Below, one piece after another: positions 33,462 through 42,595 of a stretch of 64,000 bases of DNA; position 1 is the first letter of the stretch; each line of letters starts with the position of its first letter. The translations under genes were made by a program, and so were the position numbers. The notes under the pieces were generated by a model. It was given only the letters and a program-made list of their open reading frames with translations, made no database searches and was not told the origin of the DNA. The stretch comes from Streptomyces sp. CB01580 (GTDB lineage Bacteria; Actinomycetota; Actinomycetes; Streptomycetales; Streptomycetaceae): positions 1 to 64,000 of the forward strand of contig NZ_LIXJ01000027.1 of NCBI RefSeq assembly GCF_001905795.1. The letters are read 5' to 3'.

Positions 33462-34001
33462 AAGCCGGGGCAGGCGGTGCTGGACCTCGGATGCGGGTCC
33501 GGGGGGAACGCGGCTCATCTCGCCACCCTCGGTATGCGGGCGGTGGGGGTTGACCTCTCTTCCGGGCAACTCCGGAAGGCCCGCGACTGGTGGGGCGACG
33601 CAGGGGGCATGGAACTGCACCAGGGTGACGCCCTTGAGCACCTGGCGGGGACGCGCACGGTCTTCGACGCGGTCTACAGCGTGTTCGGCGCAGCCTGGTT
33701 CTGCGATCCGGGCCTGATGCTTCCGGCCGTCCACGCCGGTCTTCGTCCCGGCGGCGTCTTCGCCGTGTCCCAGCGGCCACCTGTGGAAGGCTGCTACGGC
33801 TGCCAGGCTTCCTACATCTCACGTGGTCCCGACGAGGATCCCGCGATCGTCAAGCGTTGGGACTACGAACTCGACGTGTGGTCCGCCCTCCTCAAGGAAT
33901 ACGGGTTCCTCGATGTGACGGCGATGGTTCTTCCGGCCCCCGAGGACGACAAGCGCACGGTGGGCACACTTCTGATCCGAGCCGTCCGTGCCGGTGAGTG
34001 A
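33462..34001 (+). pseudogene. N-terminally truncated SAM methyltransferase
   Basis: The frame begins inside motif I (KPGQAVLDLGCGSGGNAAHLATLG) with no room for the 45-60 residues that normally precede it; the sequence immediately upstream is the IS tail. The rest is intact: AVGVDLSSGQLRKAR, FDAVYSVFGAAWF, LRPGGVFAVSQRPP, ending TLLIRAVRAGE. It is related to the complete gene at 21205. A GTG at 33477 would give a 174-residue product lacking part of the SAM site. Confidence 0.7.
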
Positions 34002-34111
34002 CCTCGAACCGTCCGGGCATCACGGGTAGTTGAAGTGACGGCAACCAGGCGGTTCGCCGTGGAGGACGGCAGGGCCCCGCCCCGCGAACGGCGTCGTCTC
34101 GCGCCCGTGTT

Positions 34112-34186
34112 CGCGCCGTGGTGTGTGGATCGGGAAACCCTTTCACGGAGGGAGGTGGTGCGGCAGTGTGTGAAGGGTTCGTCACA
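34112..34186 (+). promoter_or_regulatory. Conserved WhiJ-locus promoter block, copy 2
   Basis: An ungapped match to 28481-28555, including the TGTGA-N8-TCACA inverted repeat at 34169-34186. It drives the small ORF and ATP-binding protein downstream. Here no XRE/DUF5753 gene lies on the other side; the methyltransferase relic does. Confidence 0.7.
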
Positions 34187-34214
34187 GTGAGCAACGAAAG
34201 GTGGGCGACTCCTC

Positions 34215-34451
34215 ATGGACAGCCCGCACCACACGCCCCCGCACGAGGCGGTCGGTTACGACATCGACGCGGACGTCCGCGCCCTGCGCGGGGCCCTCGC
34301 GGCGCACGGCATCACCTTGCCGTCCCTCGGCGTCGATCCGTTGACCCTCGCCGGGGGTGCGGGACAGCCGCAGCTCGTCGCGCTCGGCAACTGCAACGCG
34401 GCGACCGCGCGTCGGCTGGCCGACGTCCTGCGTGCGACGGCCGCAGCGTGA
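34215..34451 (+). CDS. Small protein coupled to ATP-binding regulator
   Basis: A 78-residue protein with an AAAGGTGG ribosome site. It begins with a His/Pro-rich stretch, then a helical segment (IDADVRALRGALAAHGITL) and an Ala-rich end. Its stop overlaps the GTG of the ATP-binding protein (GTGA). Similar small ORFs accompany AbaA/WhiJ-type loci in Streptomyces. No function is known. Confidence 0.75.
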   Translation: MDSPHHTPPHEAVGYDIDADVRALRGALAAHGITLPSLGVDPLTLAGGAGQPQLVALGNCNAATARRLADVLRATAAA

Positions 34452-34930
34452 CCGCCGAGCCGTTCGAGTCGTTCGAGTCGTTCGAGCCGTTCGCGCTGGA
34501 ACTGATCGCCGTGCCGAAGGCCGTACCGCAGGTGCGGCAGATACTGCGCGACTGGTGCGGTCAGGTGGACGCGCTCCATCTGCTGCTCTGCGTCAGCGAG
34601 TTGCTGGCCAATGTGATCGTGCACCTCGGCGAGGGCACGCCGGTCGGTCTTCGCGTCACCGGTACGGACTGCGGTCATGTCCGCGTGGAGCTGAGCGATC
34701 CGGAGCCGGGGGTGTGGCCCACGCCCCGGGCCGCGGGCATCGAGGACGAGTCGGGGCGGGGGCTCGCGCTCGTCGGGGCGCTGGCGTCGCGGTGGGGCGT
34801 GGAGCAGGGCGTGCGCGGCAAGACGGTGTGGTGCGAGCTGCCCGCGCCCGACGGGTGGGGGCAGCCGGAGGGCGAACCGGCCGCCCCGGGCGGCAGAACG
34901 GAAGCGGGTGCCGTGCCCGGCGCCGGGTGA
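34448..34930 (+). CDS. ATP-binding protein, RsbW-like HATPase
   Basis: A 160-residue GHKL-fold protein of the anti-sigma/serine kinase type. The N-box region is LLCVSELLANVIVHLGEGT near residue 45, the G1-type element ELSDPEPGVWPT near 80, and the G2-type element DESGRGLALVGALASRWGV near 100. The N-terminus is a short ESFESFEPF repeat and the C-terminus is Gly/Pro-rich. Such proteins are regular members of WhiJ/AbaA clusters and are thought to modulate development. Coupled to the preceding small ORF. Confidence 0.85.
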   Translation: MTAEPFESFESFEPFALELIAVPKAVPQVRQILRDWCGQVDALHLLLCVSELLANVIVHLGEGTPVGLRVTGTDCGHVRVELSDPEPGVWPTPRAAGIEDESGRGLALVGALASRWGVEQGVRGKTVWCELPAPDGWGQPEGEPAAPGGRTEAGAVPGAG

Positions 34931-35141
34931 CGGCGGGTACGGCACACCCGGGTCGGCGCTGCCGTGTGGTCGGCCGTTGCCGGGTTGTCGGCATCAGGAC
35001 ATCGCGTGACGGGTCGCTGTGACAGCACGGGAGGCAGATCACGGATCCCGCTGCTCGCGTGCGGGGCGGCGAGGGGCGGCGAGGGGCGGCGTACGGGCGG
35101 GCTGTCGAACGATCGGCGCGGGGCAGGGGGGCGCCGAACGG

Positions 35142-38100
35142 TCAGCGAGGCGGCAGCGGCGGGCGCCGCCGGTCCGGGACCGTGTCGTACGTCGGCGGGG
35201 TCGCCGCCGGATGGGCGGCCAGCAGGTCCAGGGCCACCCGTACCGCGTCGTCCAGCACCGCGTACCGGCCCTCGGCCCAGTCGAGCGGGGTGCGCAGGGC
35301 CTCCACGTCCGGCTCGACGCCGTAGTTCTCGACCGACCAGCCGTACGTGTCGAACCAGGCCGCGTTCATCGGCACCGTGATCACCGTGCCGTCGCCCAGC
35401 CGGTGACGGCCGGTCATGCCGACCACGCCGCCCCACGTCCGCTGGCCCACCACCGGCCCCAGCTTCAGCAGCCGGAACGCGGCGGTGATCATGTCGCCGT
35501 CGGAGGCCGTCGCCTCGTCGGCCAGCGCCACCACCGGGCCGCGCGGGGCGGTGGAGGCGTACGAGACGGGCTGGGCGTCGCGGGTCAGGTCCCAGCCGAG
35601 GATCGTCCGGGTCAGCTTCTCGACCACCAACTCGCTGATGTTGCCGCCCGCGTTGCCGCGTACGTCCACGATCAGCGCCGGACGGGACATCTCCATGCGC
35701 AGGTCCCGGTTGAACTGGGCCCAGCCGGAGCCGCCCATGTCCGGGATGTGCAGGTAGCCGCACTTGCCGCCGCTCAACTCCCTCACGACCTCACGGCGTT
35801 TGGCCACCCAGTCCTGGTAGCGCAGGGGGCGTTCGTCGACCAGTGGGACGACCGCGACGCGGCGGGGGCGGCCCCCGTCGGCCTCCGGCGGCCTGAAGGT
35901 GAGTTCGACGGTGGTGCCGCCCGCCGCCGCCAGCAGCGGGTACGGGCCCGCCACCGGGTCGACCGGGCGGCCGTCGACGTGGGTGAGGACCGCGCCCGCC
36001 CGGATGCCCGTACCGGCCAGTGGGGAACGGGCCTTGGAGTCGGAGGAGTCGCCGGGCAGGATGCGCCGGATCGTCCAGTCGCCGTCCCGGCACACCAGGT
36101 TGGCGCCGAGCAGGCCGATGGCCCGCTGGTAGTGCGGCGGGCCCTCGTTGCGGCGGGACGGTGTCACGTACGCGTGCGAGGTGCCGAGTTCGCCCAGGAC
36201 CTCCCGCAGCAGATCCGCGAACTCGTCGGGGGAGGCGACCCGTTCGACCAGCGGACGGTACTGGTCGAGGACCCCGTCCCAGTCGATGCCGGACATCCCC
36301 GGGTCCCAGAAGTACGCGCGGATGATGCGCCCGGCCTCCGCGTACGCCTGCCGCCACTCCGCCGCCGGGTCGACCTCGTGCAGGATGCGGCGCAGGTCGA
36401 GGTAGACGGTGGTGTCGCTGTCGGCGATCTCGGTGGCGGGCACGGCGCGCAGCTCGCCCTCGTCCATGACGACCAGCCGGGTGGCGTCGCCGCTGACCGC
36501 GAACCAGTCGAGATGGCCGACGAGTTCGGTCTTGCGGGCCCGGGAGATGTTGAAGTGCTCCAGCGTGGGCCGGCCGGACATGTCCGCCGGGTTGGCGAAC
36601 GTCTCGCCGAGCGCGCCCGAGATCGGCCAGCGCAGCCAGACCAGCCCGCCGCCGCTCACCGGGCGCAGCCCCGAGTACTTCGACGCGGACACCGGGAACG
36701 GCGTCACCCGGTTCTCCAGCCCCTCGAACTCGACGCTGACCGTCGACGGTCCCGACAGTTCCTCGCCCGTGGCGGGGGCGGTCGCCTGGACGTCGTCGAC
36801 CGGGTCGAGCCCGCCCGCCGCCGGGCGGCCCTCGGGGGAGAGGGCGAAGGGGGAGGGGGTGGCGGAGGAGAGCGGCACCAGGTACGGGCGGCAGCCCAGC
36901 GGGAACGACAGGTCGCCGGTGTGCACGTCGTAGACCGGGTCGAAGCCGCGCCAGGAGAGGAACGCGAGATAGCGGCCGTCGCCCGTGAAGACCGGGTTCT
37001 CGTCCTCGAAGCGGCCGTTGGTGACGTCGACGATCACCGGGGAGCCGGTGCCGAGGATGCGGGCCAGTTTGATCTGCCGCAGCGACCGCCCGATGCCGGG
37101 GTGCGACCAGGTCAGCCAGGCGCCGTCCGGGGAGAACGCCAGGTCGCGGACCGGGCCGTTGACGGAGCGGATCAGCTCGGTCGGTTCGCCGGTGGCCGTC
37201 TCCTCGTCGGTGTCCAGGAGCAGCAGGCGTCCGTCGTGCGTGGCGATCGCCAGGCGTTCGCCGTCCGGGTCGGCGATCAGTTCGTGGACCCGGCCGATCC
37301 GCCCGGACGCCAGCCGGCGCGGCGGACGGTCGCCGCTGGCGCGCGGCAGGTAGGCGATCTCGATCGCGTCCGCGCCGTCCGCGTCCGTGACATAGGCGAC
37401 CTGGCCGCCGCTGCCGAGCATCTCGGGCAGCCGGACCCGGACGCCCGGGGTGTCGGCGATGGTGCGGGCCGGGCCGTCGCGGTGGGTGAGCCAGTACAGG
37501 CTGCCGCGTACGGCGACGGCGCTGGCCCGGCCCGTCTCGTCGACGGACAGCGAGGCGATGTTGCTGGCGGCCGAGACCTGGTGCGTACGGCGCCCGGCGC
37601 GCGGCCCGCCGAGGCGCACCTCCAGCTTGCGGGGGACGGCGTCCGGCGACGCGAGGTCGTCGACCAGCCATACGTCGCCCGCGCACTGGTACACGACCCG
37701 TCGGCCGTCGCTGGAGGCGTGCCGGGCGTAGAAGGCGTCGTGGTCGGTGTGGCGGCGCAGGTCGCTGCCGTCGGGGCGGCAGGAGTACAGGTTGCCGACG
37801 CCCTCGTGGTCGGAGAGGAACGCGATCCGCCCGGCGACGAACATGGGCGAGTCGAGGTGGCCGCCGATGTCCGGGAGCAGCCGCTTGCCGTGCAGCCAGA
37901 GCCGTCCGGTGGCGCCGCCCCGGTACCGCTTCCAGGAGGCCGGTTCGTGCGGCGGCGTGCCGGTCAGGAGCAGGGTGCGGCGCTCGCCGTCGACATCGGC
38001 GACCGTGATGGCGGAGACCGGGCCCCAGGGCAGTTTGCCGCCGGGGCTGCCGTCGGTGGGGAGGGTGTAGGCCCAGGAGAGGTGCGACAGGGGCTGGTTG

Positions 38101-38450
38101 TGCGAGGAGACGGCGAGGATCTGCGCGGTGTCGTCCGGATCCGGGGTCCAGCCGCAGACCTGCGCGTCCGTCGAGCCCCAGTAGGTGAGCCGGCGGGCCG
38201 GGCCGCCCTCGACCGGTACGAGATGGATCTCGGGGTCGAGGCTGCGCCAGGTGGTGTACGCGATGCGGGTCCCGTCGGGGGAGAACCGCGGGTGGCCGAT
38301 CCGGGTGCGGTCGACGGTCAGCCGCCAGGCCCGTTCGGGGCGCTGTCCCTCCGGGGCGAGGGGGGCGACCCAGAGGTCGTCCTCGGCCGCGAAGCAGATC
38401 AGATCGTCGTGGAGGTGCGGGAAACGGAGATACGCGGCGTCGTCACTCAC
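35142..38450 (-). CDS. tri: Tricorn protease homologue
   Basis: A 1102-residue cytoplasmic self-compartmentalising serine protease that degrades peptides released by the proteasome or other proteases. The N-terminal half is beta-propeller (repeated FSPDGTRIAY, FSPDGAWLTWS). A PDZ region (PLAGTGIRAGAVLTHVDGRPV) lies near residue 780, and a C-terminal core carries the His of LGELGTSHAYV and the Ser of ADEATASDGDMI followed by WGGVVG. The GTG start at 38448-38450 has a GGAGAGG site; the open frame further upstream is low-complexity and ignored. Length agrees with the family. Confidence 0.93.
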   Translation of the reverse strand: MSDDAAYLRFPHLHDDLICFAAEDDLWVAPLAPEGQRPERAWRLTVDRTRIGHPRFSPDGTRIAYTTWRSLDPEIHLVPVEGGPARRLTYWGSTDAQVCGWTPDPDDTAQILAVSSHNQPLSHLSWAYTLPTDGSPGGKLPWGPVSAITVADVDGERRTLLLTGTPPHEPASWKRYRGGATGRLWLHGKRLLPDIGGHLDSPMFVAGRIAFLSDHEGVGNLYSCRPDGSDLRRHTDHDAFYARHASSDGRRVVYQCAGDVWLVDDLASPDAVPRKLEVRLGGPRAGRRTHQVSAASNIASLSVDETGRASAVAVRGSLYWLTHRDGPARTIADTPGVRVRLPEMLGSGGQVAYVTDADGADAIEIAYLPRASGDRPPRRLASGRIGRVHELIADPDGERLAIATHDGRLLLLDTDEETATGEPTELIRSVNGPVRDLAFSPDGAWLTWSHPGIGRSLRQIKLARILGTGSPVIVDVTNGRFEDENPVFTGDGRYLAFLSWRGFDPVYDVHTGDLSFPLGCRPYLVPLSSATPSPFALSPEGRPAAGGLDPVDDVQATAPATGEELSGPSTVSVEFEGLENRVTPFPVSASKYSGLRPVSGGGLVWLRWPISGALGETFANPADMSGRPTLEHFNISRARKTELVGHLDWFAVSGDATRLVVMDEGELRAVPATEIADSDTTVYLDLRRILHEVDPAAEWRQAYAEAGRIIRAYFWDPGMSGIDWDGVLDQYRPLVERVASPDEFADLLREVLGELGTSHAYVTPSRRNEGPPHYQRAIGLLGANLVCRDGDWTIRRILPGDSSDSKARSPLAGTGIRAGAVLTHVDGRPVDPVAGPYPLLAAAGGTTVELTFRPPEADGGRPRRVAVVPLVDERPLRYQDWVAKRREVVRELSGGKCGYLHIPDMGGSGWAQFNRDLRMEMSRPALIVDVRGNAGGNISELVVEKLTRTILGWDLTRDAQPVSYASTAPRGPVVALADEATASDGDMITAAFRLLKLGPVVGQRTWGGVVGMTGRHRLGDGTVITVPMNAAWFDTYGWSVENYGVEPDVEALRTPLDWAEGRYAVLDDAVRVALDLLAAHPAATPPTYDTVPDRRRPPLPPR

Positions 38451-38638
38451 CTCTCCATGCTTTCCGCGCGGAAGGGGCCCGGCAACTCGTGATCCCGGGG
38501 GATGCCGGGCGGCCATGGTGCGGTGGCCATGGTGCGACGGCCGTGGTGCGGTGGCCGGCGTGCGGCCTTGTGGCGCGGCGGCTGCGGTTCGGTGGCCGGG
38601 GCGCGACGGCCGTGGTGCGGTCTGTGGTGCGGAACACA

Positions 38639-38660
38639 AGCGAAACGGTGTGGTTTCGCT
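38639..38660. promoter_or_regulatory. Inverted repeat AGCGAAAC-N6-GTTTCGCT
   Basis: Perfect 8-bp arms 93 bp upstream of the TetR start, in the divergent gap with tricorn. It shares the CGAAAC/GTTTCG arms with the next palindrome. Confidence 0.5.
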
Positions 38661-38684
38661 CGGCGGGCGCGCTAGCGTATGTGT

Positions 38685-38699
38685 ACGAAACAGTTTCGT
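38685..38699. promoter_or_regulatory. Palindrome ACGAAACAGTTTCGT, TetR operator candidate
   Basis: Perfect 7-bp arms around a single A, 54 bp before the TetR start. A TetR dimer site for autoregulation and control of the MMPL exporter is the simplest reading. Confidence 0.6.
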
Positions 38700-38752
38700 T
38701 CGATTGTCTGCCGCTCGAACCGCGGGGCAATGGGAAACGGGAGGTCGGTACC

Positions 38753-39325
38753 GTGGCGCGCACCCGGCTCACACCTGAGCGTGAGAGCGAGTTGTACACC
38801 GCCGTGCTGGACCTGCTCCGCGAGGTCGGCTACGACGCCCTGACCATGGACGCCGTCGCCGCCCGTACCCGGTCCAGCAAGGCCACCCTCTACCGCCAGT
38901 GGGGGAGCAAGCCCCAGCTGGTCGTCAGGGCCCTGCGGCACGACAAGCCGGTGGCCCTCGCCGGGGCCGACACCGGTTCGCTGCGCGGCGACTTCCATGC
39001 CGCGCTGGACCTCGTCGACACCTGTCAGATGGAGAAGGACTCCGCGCTGATGCGGGGTCTGGCCCATGCCGCCCACGGCAATCCCGACCTGCTCCAGGCC
39101 ATGCGCGAGCTGCTGATCGATCCGGAGATGACCGGCCTGGAAACGATGCTGCGCAGAGCCGTGGACCGGGGCGAGGTGCGTGCGGACCACCCGGCGTTGA
39201 AGTACGTGCCGCACATGCTGATCGGTGCCTACACGACCCGGTGGCTGGTCGAGGACCGTGCCGTCGACCGCGCGTACGTCATCGACTACGTCGACTCCGT
39301 GATCCTTCCGGCCCTCGGAGTCTGA
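38753..39325 (+). CDS. TetR/AcrR family transcriptional regulator
   Basis: A 190-residue regulator. The DNA-binding domain is LYTAVLDLLREVGYDALTMDAVAARTRSSKATLYRQWGSKPQLV (split over residues 13-56), with a TetR_C-type ligand domain after it. The GTG at 38753 has GGGAGG upstream. It lies upstream of, and in the same direction as, an MMPL exporter, with paired CGAAAC/GTTTCG inverted repeats in its promoter. It probably represses the exporter until a ligand binds. Confidence 0.87.
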   Translation: MARTRLTPERESELYTAVLDLLREVGYDALTMDAVAARTRSSKATLYRQWGSKPQLVVRALRHDKPVALAGADTGSLRGDFHAALDLVDTCQMEKDSALMRGLAHAAHGNPDLLQAMRELLIDPEMTGLETMLRRAVDRGEVRADHPALKYVPHMLIGAYTTRWLVEDRAVDRAYVIDYVDSVILPALGV

Positions 39326-39370
39326 CCGTCCCGTCCGTCCCGTCCGTCCCGTCCGTCCTGTCCGTCCGAT
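39326..39370. repeat. Five 9-bp tandem units CCGTCCCGT
   Basis: Three perfect CCGTCCCGT copies followed by two variants (CCGTCCTGT, CCGTCCGAT), starting right after the TetR stop. Non-coding in the gap before the MMPL gene. Confidence 0.85.
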
Positions 39371-39596
39371 CCATCCACCACCCCCGCCTCTCCCGCATTC
39401 CCTCGTTCCGCCCGCTTCCCCCTGCGTATCCGTACGGTCGCGTCCCCCTCGTACTCGTACGACCGCACCCTTCCCTTCCCTCCGCAGCACCGAGTCTCTC
39501 CGTAGCACCGAGCCCCACCTGACACGCCGCTCTCGTCGTCGGGCTGGTCCCCCATGCCCATTCCCACCCATACGACCTGACCGGGAGTACGCCCTC

Positions 39597-41846
39597 GTGG
39601 CCACATTCCTCTACAAGCTCGGACGGTTCGCCTTCCGGCGCCGCCGGTTCGTCGCCCTGATCTGGGTGGCGCTGCTCGCACTCGCCGGGTTCGGCGCGGC
39701 CTCCGCGTCCACCGCCGCCTCCAGCTCCTTCTCCATCCCCGGAACGGAGGCGCAGCGCGCCTTCGACCTGCTGGAACAGCGCTTCCCCGGAGTCAGCGCC
39801 GACGGCGCGACCGCCCGGGTCGTCTTCAAGGCCCCCGAGGGCCAGAAGATGACCGACCCGGAGAACAAGGCCCGGGTGACCAAGACCGTCAGTGGTCTGA
39901 AGTCCGGCTCGGACCAGGTCGCCTCGGTCGCCGACCCGTACACCGTCGGCGCCGTCAGCAAGGACGGCTCCACGGCCTACGTCGCGGTGTCCTACAAGGT
40001 CAGCGCGATGGAGCTGACCGACGAGACCCGGGACGCCCTGAAGGACGCGGGCCACGCGGCGCAGAAGGGCGGGCTGACGGTGGAGATCGGCGGTGACGCG
40101 CTCCTGGTGATCCCGGAGACCGGTGCCACGGAGGTCATCGGTGTCGCGGTCGCCGCTGTGGTGCTGGTCATCACCTTCGGGTCACTGGTCGCCGCCGGGC
40201 TGCCGCTGCTCACCGCCCTGATCGGGGTCGGCATCGGCGTCTCGACGATCACGGCGCTGGCCAACCCGCTCGGACTCGACTCCACCACCTCCATCCTCGC
40301 GATGATGATCGGCCTCGCGGTCGGCATCGACTACGCGTTGTTCATCGTCTCCCGCTACCGCGCCGAGCTGGCCGAGGGCCGGGAGCGCGAGGAGGCGGCC
40401 GGGCGGGCCGTCGGAACGGCCGGTTCCGCGGTGGTCTTCGCGGGTCTCACCGTGGTCATCGCGCTGGTCGGCCTCGCGGTCGTGAACATCCCGATCCTGA
40501 CGAAGATGGGCTTCGCCGCGGCCGGCACGGTCGTGATCGCGGTCCTCGTGGCGCTCACCCTGGTGCCGGCGATGATGGGCTTCGCGGGCAAGCGGGTCAT
40601 GGGACGCAAGGCGCGCAAGGCCGCCGACGCGTCCGCCCCGGCCGAGGCCAAGCCGAACATGGGGACCCGCTGGGCCCGGTTCGTGCTGCGCAAACCGGTG
40701 TGGGTGCTGCTGGCCGGGGTCATCGGCCTCGGCGTCGTCGCCGTACCGGCCACGTCCCTGGAGATGGGCCTGCCCGACGATGGCTCCCAGCCCACCAGCA
40801 GTACCCAGCGGCGCGCCTACGACCTGCTCTCGGACGGCTTCGGCCCCGGCTTCAACGGGCCGCTGCTGGTCGTCGTCGACACCGCGGACAGCTCCGACGG
40901 CAAGACCGCGGTCAAGCAGGTCACCGACGAGATCTCCGGCATCCGGGGCGTCGCCGCGGTCACCCCGGCCCAGTTCAACAAGGCCGGCGACACCGCGATG
41001 ATCACCGTCGTCCCGAAGGACCGCCCGAGCTCCACCGAGACCGAGGACGTGGTCCACGCGATCCGTGACGCGGGTGCGGACATCACGTCCGACACCGGTG
41101 CGAAGGTCCTGGTCACCGGCGCCACGGCGATGAACATCGACTTCTCGCAGAAGATGAACGACGCGCTGCTGCCCTACCTGGCGCTCGTGGTCGGCCTGGC
41201 CTTCCTGCTGCTGATGCTGGTCTTCCGGTCGGTGCTGGTGCCGCTGAAGGCGGCCCTCGGCTTCCTGCTCTCGGTGGTCGCCGCCCTGGGCGCGGTCGTC
41301 GCGGTCTTCCAGTGGGGCTGGCTCGGCTCGCTCTTCGGCGTGGAACAGACCGGCCCGATCATGTCCATGATGCCGATCTTCATGGTGGGTGTGGTCTTCG
41401 GTCTCGCGATGGACTACGAGGTCTTCCTCGTCACCCGGATGCGTGAGGCGTACGTCCACGGTGAGAAGCCCGGCGAGGCGATCGTCACCGGATTCCGCCA
41501 CGGCGCCCGGGTCGTCACGGCCGCCGCCGTGATCATGATGGCGGTCTTCGCGGGCTTCATCGGTTCCACCGAGCAGATGGTGAAGATGATCGGCTTCTCG
41601 CTCGCCATCGCCGTCTTCTTCGACGCGTTCGTGGTCCGGATGGCGATCGTTCCCGCGGTCCTGGCGCTGCTCGGCGACCGTGCCTGGTCGCTGCCGCGTT
41701 GGCTGGACCGGCTGCTGCCGAACGTGGACGTCGAGGGCGAGGGGCTGCGCAAGCAGCTCGGCGACGCCCCGGACCCGGAGGACGGTTCCGGCCACGGTGG
41801 CCGGGGCGGCGGCGCGGAGGGGGAGCGCGAGCTGAGCCGGGTCTGA
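39597..41846 (+). CDS. MMPL family RND-type transporter
   Basis: A 749-residue proton-driven exporter of the MMPL family. It shows the duplicated plan: one N-terminal helix, an extracytoplasmic porter domain (residues 45-185), helices 2-6, then a second helix/porter/helices set. The proton-relay Asp-Tyr pairs are seen in GLAVGIDYALFIVSRYR near 245 and GLAMDYEVFLVTRMR near 605. It is preceded by a TetR gene. MMPL proteins export lipids, polyketides or drugs; the substrate is not readable here. Confidence 0.92.
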   Translation: MATFLYKLGRFAFRRRRFVALIWVALLALAGFGAASASTAASSSFSIPGTEAQRAFDLLEQRFPGVSADGATARVVFKAPEGQKMTDPENKARVTKTVSGLKSGSDQVASVADPYTVGAVSKDGSTAYVAVSYKVSAMELTDETRDALKDAGHAAQKGGLTVEIGGDALLVIPETGATEVIGVAVAAVVLVITFGSLVAAGLPLLTALIGVGIGVSTITALANPLGLDSTTSILAMMIGLAVGIDYALFIVSRYRAELAEGREREEAAGRAVGTAGSAVVFAGLTVVIALVGLAVVNIPILTKMGFAAAGTVVIAVLVALTLVPAMMGFAGKRVMGRKARKAADASAPAEAKPNMGTRWARFVLRKPVWVLLAGVIGLGVVAVPATSLEMGLPDDGSQPTSSTQRRAYDLLSDGFGPGFNGPLLVVVDTADSSDGKTAVKQVTDEISGIRGVAAVTPAQFNKAGDTAMITVVPKDRPSSTETEDVVHAIRDAGADITSDTGAKVLVTGATAMNIDFSQKMNDALLPYLALVVGLAFLLLMLVFRSVLVPLKAALGFLLSVVAALGAVVAVFQWGWLGSLFGVEQTGPIMSMMPIFMVGVVFGLAMDYEVFLVTRMREAYVHGEKPGEAIVTGFRHGARVVTAAAVIMMAVFAGFIGSTEQMVKMIGFSLAIAVFFDAFVVRMAIVPAVLALLGDRAWSLPRWLDRLLPNVDVEGEGLRKQLGDAPDPEDGSGHGGRGGGAEGERELSRV

Positions 41847-41986
41847 GCCGGAACCGGGCGCGGGCGGCCGGCCGGTGGGCCGGACCCCGCGAACCGGTCC
41901 GTCGAGTCGCCGGGACCGCGCCTGAGCGGCGCGCGGTCCCGGATGCGCCGGTCACCCGTGGGGACGGGGTACCGACGTGCGTACGA

Positions 41987-42021
41987 CGAAGCCCCCCGTG
42001 CGAGCGGCGCGGGGGGCTTCG
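41987..42021. terminator. Bidirectional hairpin terminator
   Basis: CGAAGCCCCCCG (41987-41998) and CGGGGGGCTTCG (42010-42021) pair perfectly. It sits between the convergent MMPL and SsgA-like genes. Confidence 0.85.
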
Positions 42022-42062
42022 CCGTGCGTGCCCGCACCCCCGCGTGGGGCGGGCGGCACGTG

Positions 42063-42428
42063 TCAGTCGGACGCGTGGGCGCCGACGCCCTCGTCGTCGA
42101 CGTTCTCGTCCTCCGTGCGGTGCAGGAAACGGATCATCGGTGCGTTGTCGAACTGCACCACCTCCACGCCCTCCTCCGTATGGCGTTCCACGACCAGCTG
42201 CGTCCGTCCGCACGGCCACACCCGGACGCCGCCACGCTCGGCGGGGCCGTTCAGGCCGCGCTCCAGCAGCTCGCGGTCGAACGACCAGTCGATGCCGCCC
42301 GGGAAGGCGAGGTGGACGTTTCGGGGGTCGGTGTCGGCGTCGTACAGCAGGTCCACCGGCACCGCCGGCAGATCGGGGGTGTCGTTGACGAGCCAGGCTT
42401 CGGCCTGTTCATGGATCACGGGGGGCAT
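42063..42428 (-). CDS. ssgE: SsgA family sporulation/cell division regulator
   Basis: A 121-residue SsgA-like protein (SALP), a family restricted to morphologically complex actinomycetes and involved in septum placement and spore maturation. Characteristic blocks are VPVDLLYDADTDPRNVHLAF, WSFDRELLERGL, GGVRVWPCG and ENAP-like APMIRFLHRTED. GAGGAG precedes the ATG at 42428. The symbol ssgE rests on gene neighbourhood: in S. coelicolor ssgE (SCO3158) lies near pmt, PBP and cbi genes as here. Family membership is firmer than the specific symbol. Confidence 0.8.
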   Translation of the reverse strand: MPPVIHEQAEAWLVNDTPDLPAVPVDLLYDADTDPRNVHLAFPGGIDWSFDRELLERGLNGPAERGGVRVWPCGRTQLVVERHTEEGVEVVQFDNAPMIRFLHRTEDENVDDEGVGAHASD

Positions 42429-42578
42429 GGCGGACTCCTCGTGTGTGTTCTTCCCCGCATCAAATGTCGCATATTTCATTCCGTGAGCGCTTTCAGCGGG
42501 TGCCCGGTACGGGTGTATCCACCGGTTCTCGGGCGCGCCGGAGTCGGGGATGTCACTCGGGCTGTGACCCACTCGCTC

Positions 42579-42595
42579 TTGCGAAGGGTTTGCAA
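42579..42595 (+). promoter_or_regulatory. Nur-like box before cbiM
   Basis: TTGCGA-AGGGT-TTGCAA fits the 6-5-6 pattern of the Streptomyces nickel regulator Nur (tTGCaa-N5-ttGCAA) with one mismatch. A TATCAT -10 candidate follows at 42604-42609. It is 75 bp upstream of cbiM. This supports nickel control. No cobalamin riboswitch was seen. Confidence 0.5.

Noticed and set aside
35019..38492. 1157-codon plus-strand frame opposite tricorn
   Set aside because: Pure shadow of the tricorn gene. No start context or motifs.
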